A stretch of 64,000 nucleotides of DNA from Armatimonadaceae bacterium (GCA_030447685.1 JAUJOK010000004.1:56666-120665), one strand, 5' to 3'. Positions 42,922 through 51,820 are shown, numbered from the stretch's first letter. Notes: generated by a model not told the origin, from the sequence alone. Numbers and translations are program-made.

Positions 42922-43781
42922 CTACGAAAGCGCCCTGCGGAAACCTTCTACTATGGCGTCCAGATAGTCGAAGTACGTGCGCGTGCCGCGCGCACCGATA
43001 GAATACGGCACCACCGCGACCTCGCCACCGGTCGCCTTCGCCACCAGATTTTCATCCGCTGAATCAGGCTGTTCACATGCCCCCCGGACGGCGGAACGCC
43101 CGGCTTGAAGCTCCAGGTAACCGAAGTCACGCAGGCCGAATCGGTCAAGGAAATATACCCATTCCTCATGGTAGCCCACCACGCCCTTGCCTTTGTAGGG
43201 GGCCAGCGCCCGCCGGTACCGCTCCATCCGCTGATCGATCTGCTCGGTGAACCGAGTATAGTTGGCGTTGTATGCGCCGCCGTTTTGGGGTCCACCGCGC
43301 GCAGCGCCAGCAGAATCTGGTAGGCGATCACCTTGCCGTTGGCCGGGTCAACCCAGTAGTGCGGGTTGCCGCCCGGATGCTTGTCCCCGGAAGCTCCACT
43401 GATGCGCCCGGTGGGGATGTCTTTTTTGCGAATCATACGCGAGGCATCCACATAGCCGGCCCCACCGGGCTGCACCTTAGAGTTGCGCGCCGCTCCCAGC
43501 GTGGCGTCCGCCCACATATCCAGGCCCATGCCCACATGCACGAACACATCGGCGCGGGCCACCTTCACCACGTCGGTCGGCTTGGCCTCGACACGGTGAT
43601 AATCCTGCTCCGGCCTGGCAAGCGACATGACATTTGTCAAACGCCCGCCCACCTCGCGGGCGATAGCGGCCAGCTCCGGCGTCGAAGTCACCACGTCCAC
43701 CGCCGCTGCCGCTGCGGGCCGCGCCGATGACACCGCTGCCGCCGTACCCAGCAGGGCCAGCAAAAGTTTTATATGTTTCAA
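42922..43781 (-). CDS. znuA: Zinc-binding ABC transporter substrate-binding protein, three frameshifts
   Basis: Signal peptide, then VDVVTSTPELAAIAREVGG, the His ligands in ARPEQDYHRVEAKPTDV and ADVFVHVGMGLDMWAD, and GNPHYWVDPANGKVIA. Near 43283 the frame changes, then YTRFTEQIDQRMERYR and GVVGYHEEWVYFLDRFGL continue in a second frame; near 43110 it reverts for KPGVPPSGGHVNSLIQRM; near 43050 it returns for LVAKATGGEVAVVPYSIG and FDYLDAIVEGFRRALS. All blocks are conserved, so a full gene with indels is likely. Periplasmic zinc or manganese capture. Confidence 0.88.
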
Positions 43782-43801
43782 GGGTCTTGCTCCTTATGTC
43801 T

Positions 43802-45103
43802 CTATTCCAGACTATGCGTGTGCGGCCCCATGCCGAAAACGACCTGGAACCACACTTCGGTAAAGCTCTTTTTACCGGGCCGCTGGCCGTTTATTAGCTG
43901 CACACGCGCGTAGCTCTGCTCGGTAAACCGACGCGTCGCGATCAGGGATACGGCGGACTCATGCAGGCCGGGCGCATTCGGAAACTCGCTCCAGTCGTAG
44001 CGCGCGCCCAGCGAATCACGCGCATTGAACAGTTGATCGGCGAAAACATAATAGCCGTCCGACTTTTCGCTGAACGAGCCGTCCTTTTGCCGGTGGTGGA
44101 CATACTCGCCGCGCAGCAGCAGGCGCGAGGCTCCCCGCCCCGCGCGCCGATAGCTCAGGTCGAAACTGGAAAGGTCGATGGTGGGCTGAACCAGGAGTCC
44201 CCCGACCTGCCGCCCTCGCAGCCGGGATGCCGACAGCGTATTCGCCTCGCCGTTCCCGTTTCCGTCGCCGAGCAGCGTCAGCTCCTCACCTTTGCCGCGT
44301 GCATACGAGCCGCCCACCTCCAGATCGCCGCCGCCCAGGGGAAAGGCCGTCCACAGACGCGCGGTAAAAAATTTGTTCTCAAAACCCGCGCCTTCCCCGC
44401 GCACGATGCCGTCCTCCGCTTCTTCCTCACCCTCCTCCTCTTCGTGGCCGTGACCGCCGCCGTTGTTCCACAGGCCCAGGTCAAGCTGTGCGAAAAAGCG
44501 CGTCGGGAACAGGTAGGACAGATAGCCGCCGTCGCCCGTAAGCGCCTCCTCAGCGACCAGATTGGTCAGCGCGTTGGGGCGCACGACGTACGGGTAGGAG
44601 TGCGGGTGCAGTTGATTGACCCGTCCAAACGGCACAAAGCGCCGCCCGAGGGTCGCAGACAGCGGCAGCCCGCGTATGCCCAGGTTCTGCGCGGTCAGGA
44701 ACGCCTCCTCGACAACGGCCTCCTCCCCGGCGAAAACGAAGAACACGTCGGCGCGCACACCAGGATAGACGAAACTTTGAAAGGCAAGTTCTACCTCGTC
44801 CACGCTGAAGGAATCACGCTCCGGGTCGCGCTTGTCATTGGACACCAGGCCGTTAAAAATACCGATCAGCGAGATGTCCGGCAGCAGCAGTTGCCGTCCG
44901 CCCGGAGGTGCCGGGCGCGTTCTGGGAAGGTTCAAATCGGGCGTTTGGGTCGCTTCGCCGGGGGGCGCAGGCTCGGCGGTCTCCGGCGGCGGGGGCGGCG
45001 GAGGCTCCGTCTGCCCCTGAGCTGGGCGCGACAGCAGGCTCATACTGACTATAAACGAAACAGCAACGAGCAGCGATAGGAGTGAGGAAATTTTCAGGGT
45101 CAC
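43802..45103 (-). CDS. Outer-membrane porin-like protein of the zinc operon
   Basis: 433 residues. Signal peptide ending near RPAQG, a Pro-rich linker, then a beta-rich domain with alternating hydrophobics (LSATLGRRFVPFGRVNQLHP, GGYLSYLFPTRFFAQLDLGLW, RYDWSEFP) and a final strand ending in hydrophobic residues near WFQVVFGMG, as in 14-18-stranded porins (phosphate-porin/OprO-like). A loop GGGHGHEEEEGEEEAEDG is metal-binding in style. Twenty bases before znuA, so it is probably the outer-membrane entry for zinc. Evidence that the host is diderm. Confidence 0.82.
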   Translation of the reverse strand: MTLKISSLLSLLVAVSFIVSMSLLSRPAQGQTEPPPPPPPETAEPAPPGEATQTPDLNLPRTRPAPPGGRQLLLPDISLIGIFNGLVSNDKRDPERDSFSVDEVELAFQSFVYPGVRADVFFVFAGEEAVVEEAFLTAQNLGIRGLPLSATLGRRFVPFGRVNQLHPHSYPYVVRPNALTNLVAEEALTGDGGYLSYLFPTRFFAQLDLGLWNNGGGHGHEEEEGEEEAEDGIVRGEGAGFENKFFTARLWTAFPLGGGDLEVGGSYARGKGEELTLLGDGNGNGEANTLSASRLRGRQVGGLLVQPTIDLSSFDLSYRRAGRGASRLLLRGEYVHHRQKDGSFSEKSDGYYVFADQLFNARDSLGARYDWSEFPNAPGLHESAVSLIATRRFTEQSYARVQLINGQRPGKKSFTEVWFQVVFGMGPHTHSLE

Positions 45104-45266
45104 AATTGCTCCTTAGATAAGGGATGGTGCAGCAGCAGGCGCGTAGCCAGTCCAGATAAGGGAACTCAGGCGCGACATAGCTATACACATGCGGCGGAAA
45201 ACGCCTGTACAGGCGCTCCAGCACGGCAAAAGCAGCGAAGAAGCGATGCCGACGCTTGCTTGCCGT

Positions 45267-45635
45267 TTAGGCAGCAGCGGCGGCGATGTGGGTGAAGAAA
45301 GCAGGTGGGCCGCGTGGGCAGCGACGGGGAAGGGGCAAGGCGCACCGCGCCAGAACGCGCGGGGCATAATAGGCAAAGGAGCAGGCTGCCAGAATGAGTG
45401 ATAAGAAAAAGACGCTCGCCGGAAGCGCAGGCAGTGTCAGCCAATCACACAACGCACAGGACGGCGCAGCGACCGCGACCGCCTCTGACAGACCCGGCGT
45501 TTTGTCAACACAGGCCGAGCCGGAGCGGGCGTGATTATGCGGCGCGGCAGCTACCAGCGTGAATGCCGCGAAGAAGAACGCCAGGAATGCCGCGCCGACA
45601 GCGCGGCTTTTTAGAGAACCAAACAGATTCGGCAT
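45267..45635 (-). CDS. DUF2946-like small membrane protein
   Basis: 122 residues. Hydrophobic N-terminus (VGAAFLAFFFAAFTLVAAAPHNH), then SCALCDWLTLPALPASVF and a C-terminal RGPPAF, a pattern I associate with DUF2946/copper-zinc operon leader proteins (C..C-W and RAPP). First gene of the zinc operon after the promoter at 45671-45699. No catalytic site; possibly a metal chaperone or accessory. Start MPNLF (45635) has only a weak ribosome site. Confidence 0.6.
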   Translation of the reverse strand: MPNLFGSLKSRAVGAAFLAFFFAAFTLVAAAPHNHARSGSACVDKTPGLSEAVAVAAPSCALCDWLTLPALPASVFFLSLILAACSFAYYAPRVLARCALPLPRRCPRGPPAFFTHIAAAAA

Positions 45636-45658
45636 CACTCTTTTATCGGTCGGAAAGC

Positions 45659-45699
45659 AACTGATTTGCAGTTTAACAGTGGCGTTGCGCCTTTGTCAA
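45659..45699 (-). promoter_or_regulatory. Zinc-operon promoter with dyad operator candidate
   Basis: On the minus strand TTGACA (45694-45699), 17-base spacer, TTAAAC (45671-45676). The dyad AACTG-CAAAT-CAGTT (45659-45673) covers the -10 and the start site, the position expected for a Zur/MntR-type repressor. The identity of the regulator is unknown. Confidence 0.65.
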
Positions 45700-45919
45700 G
45701 CGTCTTCATCGCCACGGACGGGATACGAGAAGTCACCCGGCGTTTGAGAATTCCGAGAAGCCCGTGCTACGGTTCGTCACTTCGGTAAAGCAGCGTCCGG
45801 TCTACAACACGGCGCGGAAATGTCACTGACGGAGGCCGCTTTTAAGACCAACAGCACCGACAATCGGAAGAAACACGATTTGTATTTTCTTCTGAACAAG
45901 TAGGGTACAACAGCAACCT

Positions 45920-46825
45920 ATGAAGCCATCGATTCTCACTCGCCAACGCGCGCTGCTCCAACTGATGCTGCTGCTGGTCAGCGCGTTTCCCCTTTTGCTG
46001 CTTGGCGCGAGCACAGCGCAGGCAAGCGGCGTACCGCGCGCCGAATGCTTCCCCATCGAGCGTCTCGCTCCCGCGCTGCGCCCGAAAGCGGAGGAGATGC
46101 TGCTCAAGATGCTCGACTCCGAAGCGCTGTATACCGTTGTCGGCGGCTTGAAGCCGATGAGCAGCAGGTTCGCCACCTATCTCATTCCTGTCAAGACCCC
46201 GGATACGGCGACGCTGGAAGAAGCCCGGCAAATTCTGGCCGTGTTTCGCTGTGGAGACGCTTTTCATGCCGACATCTTACCGTTCCACCGGCTTCAAAAC
46301 GACCGGCGCTACCTGGAGGCCGTTATCTTTTATCGCCCGGCTCTGGAGCGTATGATCGAAGGTTATCACTCCTTCTTCGCCCCGTACGGTATCACCCCGC
46401 GCACCCACCCGATGGTGGTCGCCCTCGCTATCGAGCACGATCCCGATACGTCACGCAACCGGGGCCTGGGCTACCTGTATGGCTACCCCAAATATGCCGT
46501 TGATTTTTTCGTCGAATCCGCCGATAAACAGAAGGAGACGAAGACGCTGGTGCCACGGGATTTTATCAATATCCCGACGTTCTCGCATGCAACGAACCGC
46601 TTTACGTATGCGGTTCCGAAGGGGCACCGGGAAAATGAGGATGACCGGCGGCTGCGCGCGCAGGCGGCGCGTATTTTGAGCGCGTACCGGGAGCGCCGCG
46701 CTCGCTATATCGGCGAAAATAAGCCCGGTGTGGTGGCGCTGCTGCGGGACTGGTTTGACGACGGCACCGGCTTCTGCGCGCCGGAAAACGCCCGCTTTTA
46801 CGATGCCGCGCCCGCCGCCAGGTAG
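45920..46825 (+). CDS. Secreted protein of unknown function
   Basis: 301 residues. Signal peptide (LLQLMLLLVSAFPLLLLGASTAQA), two early Cys, then a globular alpha/beta domain with conserved-looking blocks SRFATYLIPVKTPDTATLEEARQIL, EAVIFYRPALERMIEGYHSFFAPYG and YLYGYPKYAVDFFVESADKQ. I do not recognise the family. It reads as a single secreted domain; no catalytic motif is evident. Monocistronic by spacing. Confidence 0.65.
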   Translation: MKPSILTRQRALLQLMLLLVSAFPLLLLGASTAQASGVPRAECFPIERLAPALRPKAEEMLLKMLDSEALYTVVGGLKPMSSRFATYLIPVKTPDTATLEEARQILAVFRCGDAFHADILPFHRLQNDRRYLEAVIFYRPALERMIEGYHSFFAPYGITPRTHPMVVALAIEHDPDTSRNRGLGYLYGYPKYAVDFFVESADKQKETKTLVPRDFINIPTFSHATNRFTYAVPKGHRENEDDRRLRAQAARILSAYRERRARYIGENKPGVVALLRDWFDDGTGFCAPENARFYDAAPAAR

Positions 46826-46891
46826 TGCAGCGGGCGACGCTGACGCGCCCGAAGACATTAAAGGAAGCAGACGAGAACGCTGCACGAAGCA

Positions 46892-47251
46892 ATGCAGAAG
46901 ACACGAAACAGAAACGAGGAGCGTGCCGAACACTGGCTCCGGCTATGGAGCGAGCGGCTGGATATTCGCTGCCCCGTTCGTATGGAGCGCACGAGCATCT
47001 GGCAGGTAGCGACGACGGACGGGCGGCGGGGCTGCTCGCTGGTGGGGGTCGTGCTGCATGAGGAAGAGGCGTGTATCTACCACACGCGGCGGCTGACCGA
47101 GGAAGACATCGTGCATGAACTCCTACATGTCGCCCACCCCGCCTGGTCCGAGGCGGAAGTCGTATTTCATACGGCGCGGATTTTGAGCGCGCGCCGCCCA
47201 CTTCGGCGACAGGCGGCGCACGCCGCTGTCCTGATGCGCCGCCTGATATAG
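46892..47251 (+). CDS. Small putative HExxH metallopeptidase-like protein
   Basis: 119 residues. EEDIVHELLHVAHPAWSEAEVVFHTARIL has HELLH plus a downstream His and Glu, the pattern of short zincin-like proteins. A beta-rich N-terminal half precedes it. No signal peptide. Family not identified; could be a DUF with structural rather than catalytic zinc. Only 67 bases after the previous gene. Confidence 0.55.
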   Translation: MQKTRNRNEERAEHWLRLWSERLDIRCPVRMERTSIWQVATTDGRRGCSLVGVVLHEEEACIYHTRRLTEEDIVHELLHVAHPAWSEAEVVFHTARILSARRPLRRQAAHAAVLMRRLI

Positions 47252-47287
47252 ACTCTAACAGGCTGCCTGCGGGCTGCCAGGTGAATA

Positions 47288-47316
47288 TTGACAGGCTCTG
47301 TGGCCTGCGTTATAAT
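47288..47316 (+). promoter_or_regulatory. Consensus promoter of the tRNA-Ser gene
   Basis: TTGACA (47288-47293), 17-base spacer, TATAAT (47311-47316): perfect sigma-70 consensus, twelve bases upstream of the tRNA 5' end. Confidence 0.93.
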
Positions 47317-47327
47317 GGTCGGTGCAG

Positions 47328-47418
47328 GGAGTGATGTCCGAGTTGGTCGAAGGAGCACGACTGGAAATCGTGTAGGCGGTTTAAACCCGTCTCGTGGGTT
47401 CGAATCCCACTCACTCCG
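47328..47418 (+). tRNA. tRNA-Ser (anticodon GGA)
   Basis: Acceptor GGAGTGA pairs TCACTCC. Anticodon stem CACGA/TCGTG around CTGGAAA gives GGA, serine. A long variable arm and T-arm GTGGG-TTCGAAT-CCCAC are typical class II tRNA-Ser. CCA is not encoded. Confidence 0.96.
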
Positions 47419-47479
47419 TTTCTCCCCTTTTCCTGACCTGTCGCGGCCCGTCGTATCGCCGCAAAAGGAGCTTTTGCCG

Positions 47480-49015
47480 TTGCGACGTTGGGCATCGTAC
47501 CGCTATTCGGCGGCCCTGGGACTCCTCGCTGCAGCGCCTTTCCCCGTGGGAATACGGTGGAAGCGCCTCGCATTTATAACCGCTCTTTTTCCGTTTGTGC
47601 TTGCCGGAGGCGCTTCCGGCGGATACTACCTGCGCCTGCACCATACCTCTTCCGCGTTGACGCTGACCGGCCTGCCCCTTGCGCCGGAACCGGCGCAAGG
47701 CCGCCGTATCCTGGTTCTTTCGCCGCACTGTGATGATGAGACACTGGGCGTGGGCGGCATGATCGCCGATGCCCGCCGGGCCGGTGTGCCGGTGACGGTC
47801 GCCTTCCTTACCAACGGGGACGGCTTTCCTTTCGCCGCAGGCCGCGCGCTGGGCGAGGTACGACTGTCACCGAACGATTATGTTCGCTTCGCCGAAAAGC
47901 GGCAGACGGAGTCGGTAGCCGCATTGCAGGAACTGGGCGTACCGGAGAAAAACGTCCTGTTCCTGGGCTATCCGGATCGGGGACTGTCCGCGCTCTGGGG
48001 GGAGAACTGGGAGCCGTCCCGCCCTTTTCGCTCTTCCTACACCCGGCACACTCGCTCGCCCTATAAGCGCAGCTACACGCCGCGCGCCGTTCACTGTGGT
48101 CGCTCCCTTTTGAACGATCTCGTCCGCCTGATGGAAGCGACGCAGCCGACCGATATTTACGTAACGCATCCCGCCGACGACCACCCCGACCACACGACGG
48201 GAGCCGCCTTCGCGCAGGCCGCGCTGATGGCCGCGCGTGACCGGGACCAGCCGTGGGCGGGTCGCGCGCGACTGCGGTACTACCTGATTCACCGGGGAGA
48301 TTGGCCGCTGCCGCAGGGCATGCGCCCGGAAAAGCCGCTGCTGCCCCCGGCGGGCCTGCGCGGACTGGATACCCGCTGGGAAGTCTATCCGCTGCCCCCG
48401 GAAACGCGAGACCGCAAGGCGCGGGCGCTCGCACACTATCATTCACAGATGTCGGTGCCGACCGTTCCACGATTCCTGGGTTCGTTCGTGCGTGAGAACG
48501 AACTTTTCGGTGAGCTGCCGGAAGCACAGGCACCTCTGGTTCCCGCCGGAAAAGCGCTCTGGAGCCGGATACCTTCCGCGCCGGATGCCGTGCGCGATGA
48601 TCTCGTGCGCTACGCCGACGCCGCCGCTGACCTGCGAAGCCTTTCCGTGTGCCGGGAAAAAGACGCTCTGCGAGTACGCCTGACGACACGCGGCCCGGTG
48701 TCGCGACGCGTGCGCTACACGCTGCGGCTGCGTGTCCAGACCAGCGGCGGCGACAACGCGCAGGGGACAACGCAATACCGGACACTGAACCTGCCTGCAC
48801 GCGTGAACACCGAAGAAACAAGCAAAGGAACTTGGTTTGCGACGCGCGGCAACACGCTTGAGGCACGACTATTGCTGGAAGAACTGGCACCACCGGATTC
48901 CCCGCCGCACCGGGTCTGGGTTTCCGTGGAAACGCACCGGGCACGGGTGCCGGTAGACCGTATGGGCTTTCGTCCGTTCTCCCTGGACAACAGCAGTCAA
49001 GCAGCCCGTTTGTAA
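47480..49015 (+). CDS. Membrane-anchored PIG-L-family N-deacetylase with C-terminal domain
   Basis: 511 residues from TTG 47480 (AAGGAG nine bases upstream). One hydrophobic helix (LAFITALFPFVLAGGASGG), then the LmbE/PIG-L site: VLSPHCDDETLGVGG with zinc Asp and His, and THPADDHPDHTTGAAF with the second His pair. The last ~170 residues are a beta-rich domain. Deacetylates N-acetylglucosaminyl-linked compounds in known members (GlcNAc-PI, mycothiol, bacillithiol precursors); substrate unknown here. Directly after tRNA-Ser, without its own obvious promoter. Confidence 0.9.
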   Translation: MRRWASYRYSAALGLLAAAPFPVGIRWKRLAFITALFPFVLAGGASGGYYLRLHHTSSALTLTGLPLAPEPAQGRRILVLSPHCDDETLGVGGMIADARRAGVPVTVAFLTNGDGFPFAAGRALGEVRLSPNDYVRFAEKRQTESVAALQELGVPEKNVLFLGYPDRGLSALWGENWEPSRPFRSSYTRHTRSPYKRSYTPRAVHCGRSLLNDLVRLMEATQPTDIYVTHPADDHPDHTTGAAFAQAALMAARDRDQPWAGRARLRYYLIHRGDWPLPQGMRPEKPLLPPAGLRGLDTRWEVYPLPPETRDRKARALAHYHSQMSVPTVPRFLGSFVRENELFGELPEAQAPLVPAGKALWSRIPSAPDAVRDDLVRYADAAADLRSLSVCREKDALRVRLTTRGPVSRRVRYTLRLRVQTSGGDNAQGTTQYRTLNLPARVNTEETSKGTWFATRGNTLEARLLLEELAPPDSPPHRVWVSVETHRARVPVDRMGFRPFSLDNSSQAARL

Positions 49016-49050
49016 ACGACGCCGTGCAGCCGGATTAAGAGGAGCTTTTC

Positions 49051-49455
49051 GTGGCAAGCAATATAACCAACATGGCATCAGCAGCGGCAGGGACCGTGGG
49101 TGAGATGGAGGCGCAGGAGCGGCGACAGAACCGTCTCCGGCTGTATTTCAAGGGGCCGCTGCGTATCCGGCGGACGGCGGAGCGCGAAACGCTCATCCTG
49201 GCAATGATCAATGCGCTGGATATGTATACCACCGTATACTGGGTCGCTACGGGCGATGCCGTGGAAGCGAACCCTCTGCTTGCCCCCACCTTCGAAAGTC
49301 ATCCGCTCACCTTCGTGCTGACCAAGTCACTCTTCTGCCTGCCCGCTCTGTATATGGCTCCGCGCCTTGCCCAGCGCCATCCGCGCTTCACGGTCTGGCT
49401 TCTGCGCGCCATCATCGTCGCCTATATCGGCATCTACCTCGCCGCCGTCCGATAA
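49051..49455 (+). CDS. DUF5658-like membrane protein
   Basis: 134 residues, GTG start with AGGAG eight bases upstream. Three to four membrane helices in the second half; LILAMINALDMYTTVYWVATGDAVEANPLL is the conserved DxxTT...ANP motif of DUF5658. Function unknown. Confidence 0.82.
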   Translation: MASNITNMASAAAGTVGEMEAQERRQNRLRLYFKGPLRIRRTAERETLILAMINALDMYTTVYWVATGDAVEANPLLAPTFESHPLTFVLTKSLFCLPALYMAPRLAQRHPRFTVWLLRAIIVAYIGIYLAAVR

Positions 49456-49548
49456 GCAGCACGGTCGGGAACGGAGCAAAGAACGTCACACGTTGGAAAG
49501 AGATTTCTGAAACCAGGGGGAACGGGAATCAGGTAATCGAGGAGATTC

Positions 49549-49612
49549 TGGTGGGCGGTACAGGATTTGAACCTGTGACCTCTTCCGTGTCAAGGAAGCA
49601 CCCCCACTGAGC
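49549..49612 (-). pseudogene. tRNA-Val(GAC) 3' fragment, acceptor 5' strand missing
   Basis: On the minus strand, GCTCAGTGGG (D-arm-like), anticodon stem CTTCC-TTGACAC-GGAAG, T-arm ACAGG-TTCAAAT-CCTGT and ACCGCCC-A-CCA are present. The 5' acceptor strand (expected GGGCGGT) is replaced by unrelated bases. Such 3' fragments typically mark an integration site (att) of a mobile element. An intact tRNA-Val is not in this window. Confidence 0.85.
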
Positions 49613-49648
49613 GTGAAATCACGCATTTCAGGCTCAGTGGGGGTGCTT
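49596..49648. repeat. Fold-back palindrome joined to the tRNA-Val fragment
   Basis: 17-bp perfect arms (49596-49612 with 49632-49648) continue, after a single mismatch, as TGAAAT/ATTTCA around CACGC, giving about 23 paired bases. The arm within the tRNA fragment is its D-arm region, so the structure duplicates part of the tRNA in inverted orientation. From 49649 to 49845 I see no gene. Confidence 0.9.
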
Positions 49649-49845
49649 GGCCGTCCCTTTTTCTAAAAGTAAGTGCTCAGTGTTCTGAACCTCTCTCTAA
49701 GAGTATACCTTCTACCCGCTATCAACGAAAATCCACCCCGTCTGTCAGGTCTACTTCTGTCCGTCTTAGGAGTTACGTCCCATTGCGTGTGCGACACGCA
49801 ACGGTTCGGGCGCGTGTAGAGCGCGCGGAGCACTATTGGTGCACC

Positions 49846-50050
49846 ATGCCAATAAACAATGGTAGCCGCGATCCCCTCTTGCCAGAACCCACCCCAGAAG
49901 GAGTGGAAAGTTTGCCAACTTGTACGCGGCCCGCTTCGGCGTAGAATTGAGCCAGCAGGAGGCGCTTGATCTTGCCACGCGATACCTGCATCTGTTCAGC
50001 CTCGGTGTCACCCCGCCGCCGGCGGCCATTCCACCTCTCACTCAAACACC
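49846..50050 (+). pseudogene. Small recombinase-associated ORF, probably frameshifted
   Basis: MPINNGSRDPLLPEPTPEGVE in one frame, then KFANLYAARFGVELSQQEALDLATRYLHLF in another, shifting near 49900. Short proteins with ...FG.ELS..EAL..A..LL.LF often precede serine recombinase genes, as here. Role unknown. Coordinates approximate. Confidence 0.4.
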
Positions 50051-50620
50051 ATGCGCTACGGACTCTATGCCCGAAAATCCACCGAAGAAGACAAACGCCA
50101 GGCGCAGTCCATCGGCGACCAGAAGCGCCTCGGTCTTGAGCTTGCCCGACGAAACGCGCTGAAGGTTGTCTGCACCTTCGAGGAATACCCGCTCCGCCAA
50201 GGAAGAGGGGCGACCCGAATTCTGCCGCATGCTCCAGATGGTAGACAACGGCGAGCTGGACGGCATCCTCGCCTGGCATCCGGACCGCCTGTCGCGTAAC
50301 GAGATGGACGCAGCAGCCATCGCCATGCGAGCGCGCAAGGGCATCCTCAAAGACCTTCAGTTCGTCAACTATTACTTCCACAACTTTCCCAAGGGCATCA
50401 TGATGCTCCAGATCGCCCTGTCGCAGAACCAGTACTACTCCTCCAAGCTCTCCGGTGATGTCAAACGCGGGATGCAGAGCAAGATCGACAAGGTCTGGTG
50501 GCCGCACCGGGCGCTGCCGGGGTATGTCAATGACAAAGACAAACCCAAGGGCGAGAAAACGATCAGCCCCGATCCCGTGCGCTTCCCCCTGATTCGCCGC
50601 CTCTTCGACTGCTTTCGAAG
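50051..50620 (+). pseudogene. Serine recombinase, frameshifted and 3'-truncated
   Basis: RYGLYARKSTEEDKRQAQSIGDQ holds the catalytic Ser region of the resolvase domain. A shift near 50195 leads to RSAKEEGRPEFCRML, DGILAWHPDRLSRNEMD and the start of the recombinase domain (SGDVKRGMQSKIDKVWWPHRALPGY, FPLIRRLFDCF). The protein stops at about 190 residues, where the sequence changes to the K+ channel gene. Full large serine recombinases have ~450-550 residues. Inactive remnant. Confidence 0.85.
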
Positions 50621-50907
50621 TCAGGATGATGGCATTCACGAGCCGCGCCTCGGTGGTGACGGGCGCGATGTCCCCATAGCCGACTGTCGTGGGAGACGAC
50701 CGTGAAGTAGAGAACGTCGGCGAAGCGCAGGGGGCGTTCCGGGTGGGCGTTATCCCGCAGACCGTCTCGGTCGAACCAGAGAAACACGGCGACCAGGAGG
50801 ATGATGCCGACGGCAAGCCCGATGCGCTGAAGCAGTCCCGGCCAGGGCGAGCGTTCTGGCAGGCCCAGAATGCCCAGCGTCAGAGAGTTGCGTCGCCTCG
50901 CCAGCAT
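50621..50907 (-). pseudogene. Potassium channel pore gene, truncated by the recombinase remnant
   Basis: RRRNSLTLGILGLPERSPWP, TM1 (IGLAVGIILLVAVFLWFD), pore helix DVLYFTVVS, then in the +1 frame TTVGYGDIAPVTTEARLVNAIILT. TVGYGD is the K+ filter; TM2 begins and is cut. The frame change near 50690 needs one base. Everything after VNAIILT (rest of TM2 and any RCK domain) is gone at about 50621. Confidence 0.85.
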
Positions 50908-51016
50908 GAAGGTATCGTACCCAGCGCCCGCTGGTCGTTTATTCCTAAGACGAGCGCTGTAGCAGGTGTGAAGTAAAATAGAGATAGACACCGGCTACGA
51001 AGAAAGGGAACGGAGC

Positions 51017-51682
51017 ATGGTACGCATCTGCCTTTACGTGCGCGCGACGAAACAGGACGACCAGTGGATCCAATATTTTGTCCTCCTGCCCCGGATTCCC
51101 ATCGTCGGTGACCAACTTGCAGAAGAGGAAGACTCCCCGTGGTACCTGGTCGAGTCCGTACTGCGCCTTCCGCGGGAGGATGAAGGCGACGAGGAGGGTT
51201 GGGAAGCCATAGTCTATGCGCTCAAGGCCACCCCGACACCAGCCCAAAGTAAGGGAGATTTAGTGTTCCAGGCTGCACCCCGTAAAATGGAACAAATCGA
51301 ACCTGCGCCTGTTGGTGGCTCGGAGAAGGTGTGGGCGAGACCGCACCCGTGGAAAAGGTACTTCATTGCCCTCGTTGCCGTCGGCCTTGCTTTGGCCACC
51401 AACCTGGTGGTGCGTCACACGCTGGAATCAAACGCCCTCTTTATCCTGTTTATTCTTTCCGTCGTTGTCGCTTCCGCCTCAGGAGGGGTAGGCTCCGGAC
51501 TCTTTGCCACGCTGCTTGCCTCGGGCGCGATGCTCTTCTTCTTTGTTGAACCATTCTACTCGCTCTCGATTGCCCAGAGCTACGATACCTTCCGGCTTTT
51601 CGGATTTACTGTTTCGGCGCTGGCAGCCATTGCCGCAGCACACTGGGCTAAGGGATTCTGCCCCAATAAAACTCTGTGCTAA
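51017..51682 (+). CDS. DUF4118 (KdpD-type) membrane sensor fragment with unknown N-terminal domain
   Basis: 221 residues. N-terminal ~70 residues (VRICLYVRATKQDDQWIQYFVLLPRIPIVGDQL...WYLVESVLRL) form a small beta-type domain I do not recognise. Then three to four helices with TNLVVRHTLESNALFILFILSVVVASASGGVGSGLFAT, the DUF4118 signature. No histidine-kinase domain follows: the protein ends soon after the helices. Truncated sensor or stand-alone protein. Good ribosome site (GGAACGGAG). Confidence 0.7.
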   Translation: MVRICLYVRATKQDDQWIQYFVLLPRIPIVGDQLAEEEDSPWYLVESVLRLPREDEGDEEGWEAIVYALKATPTPAQSKGDLVFQAAPRKMEQIEPAPVGGSEKVWARPHPWKRYFIALVAVGLALATNLVVRHTLESNALFILFILSVVVASASGGVGSGLFATLLASGAMLFFFVEPFYSLSIAQSYDTFRLFGFTVSALAAIAAAHWAKGFCPNKTLC

Positions 51683-51820
51683 AGAATCTGCTGGCGGCCT
51701 CAAAGGCAAGCCCGTGTATTGTAGTGGACTGTGATCTTGGTTTTCTAACTCTATACGGGTTGTTAGCAAGCAAGCCGGGGCAAGGAATAGAAGAGAGAAA
51801 CTCCTTCTTATGCTTCCTCG

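Noticed and set aside
49596..49648. Ordinary Rho-independent terminator at the fold-back hairpin
   Set aside because: A T-run follows on the plus strand only after 10 bases, and no plus-strand gene ends just before it; its arm is part of the tRNA D-arm, so an integration or fold-back origin is a better explanation.
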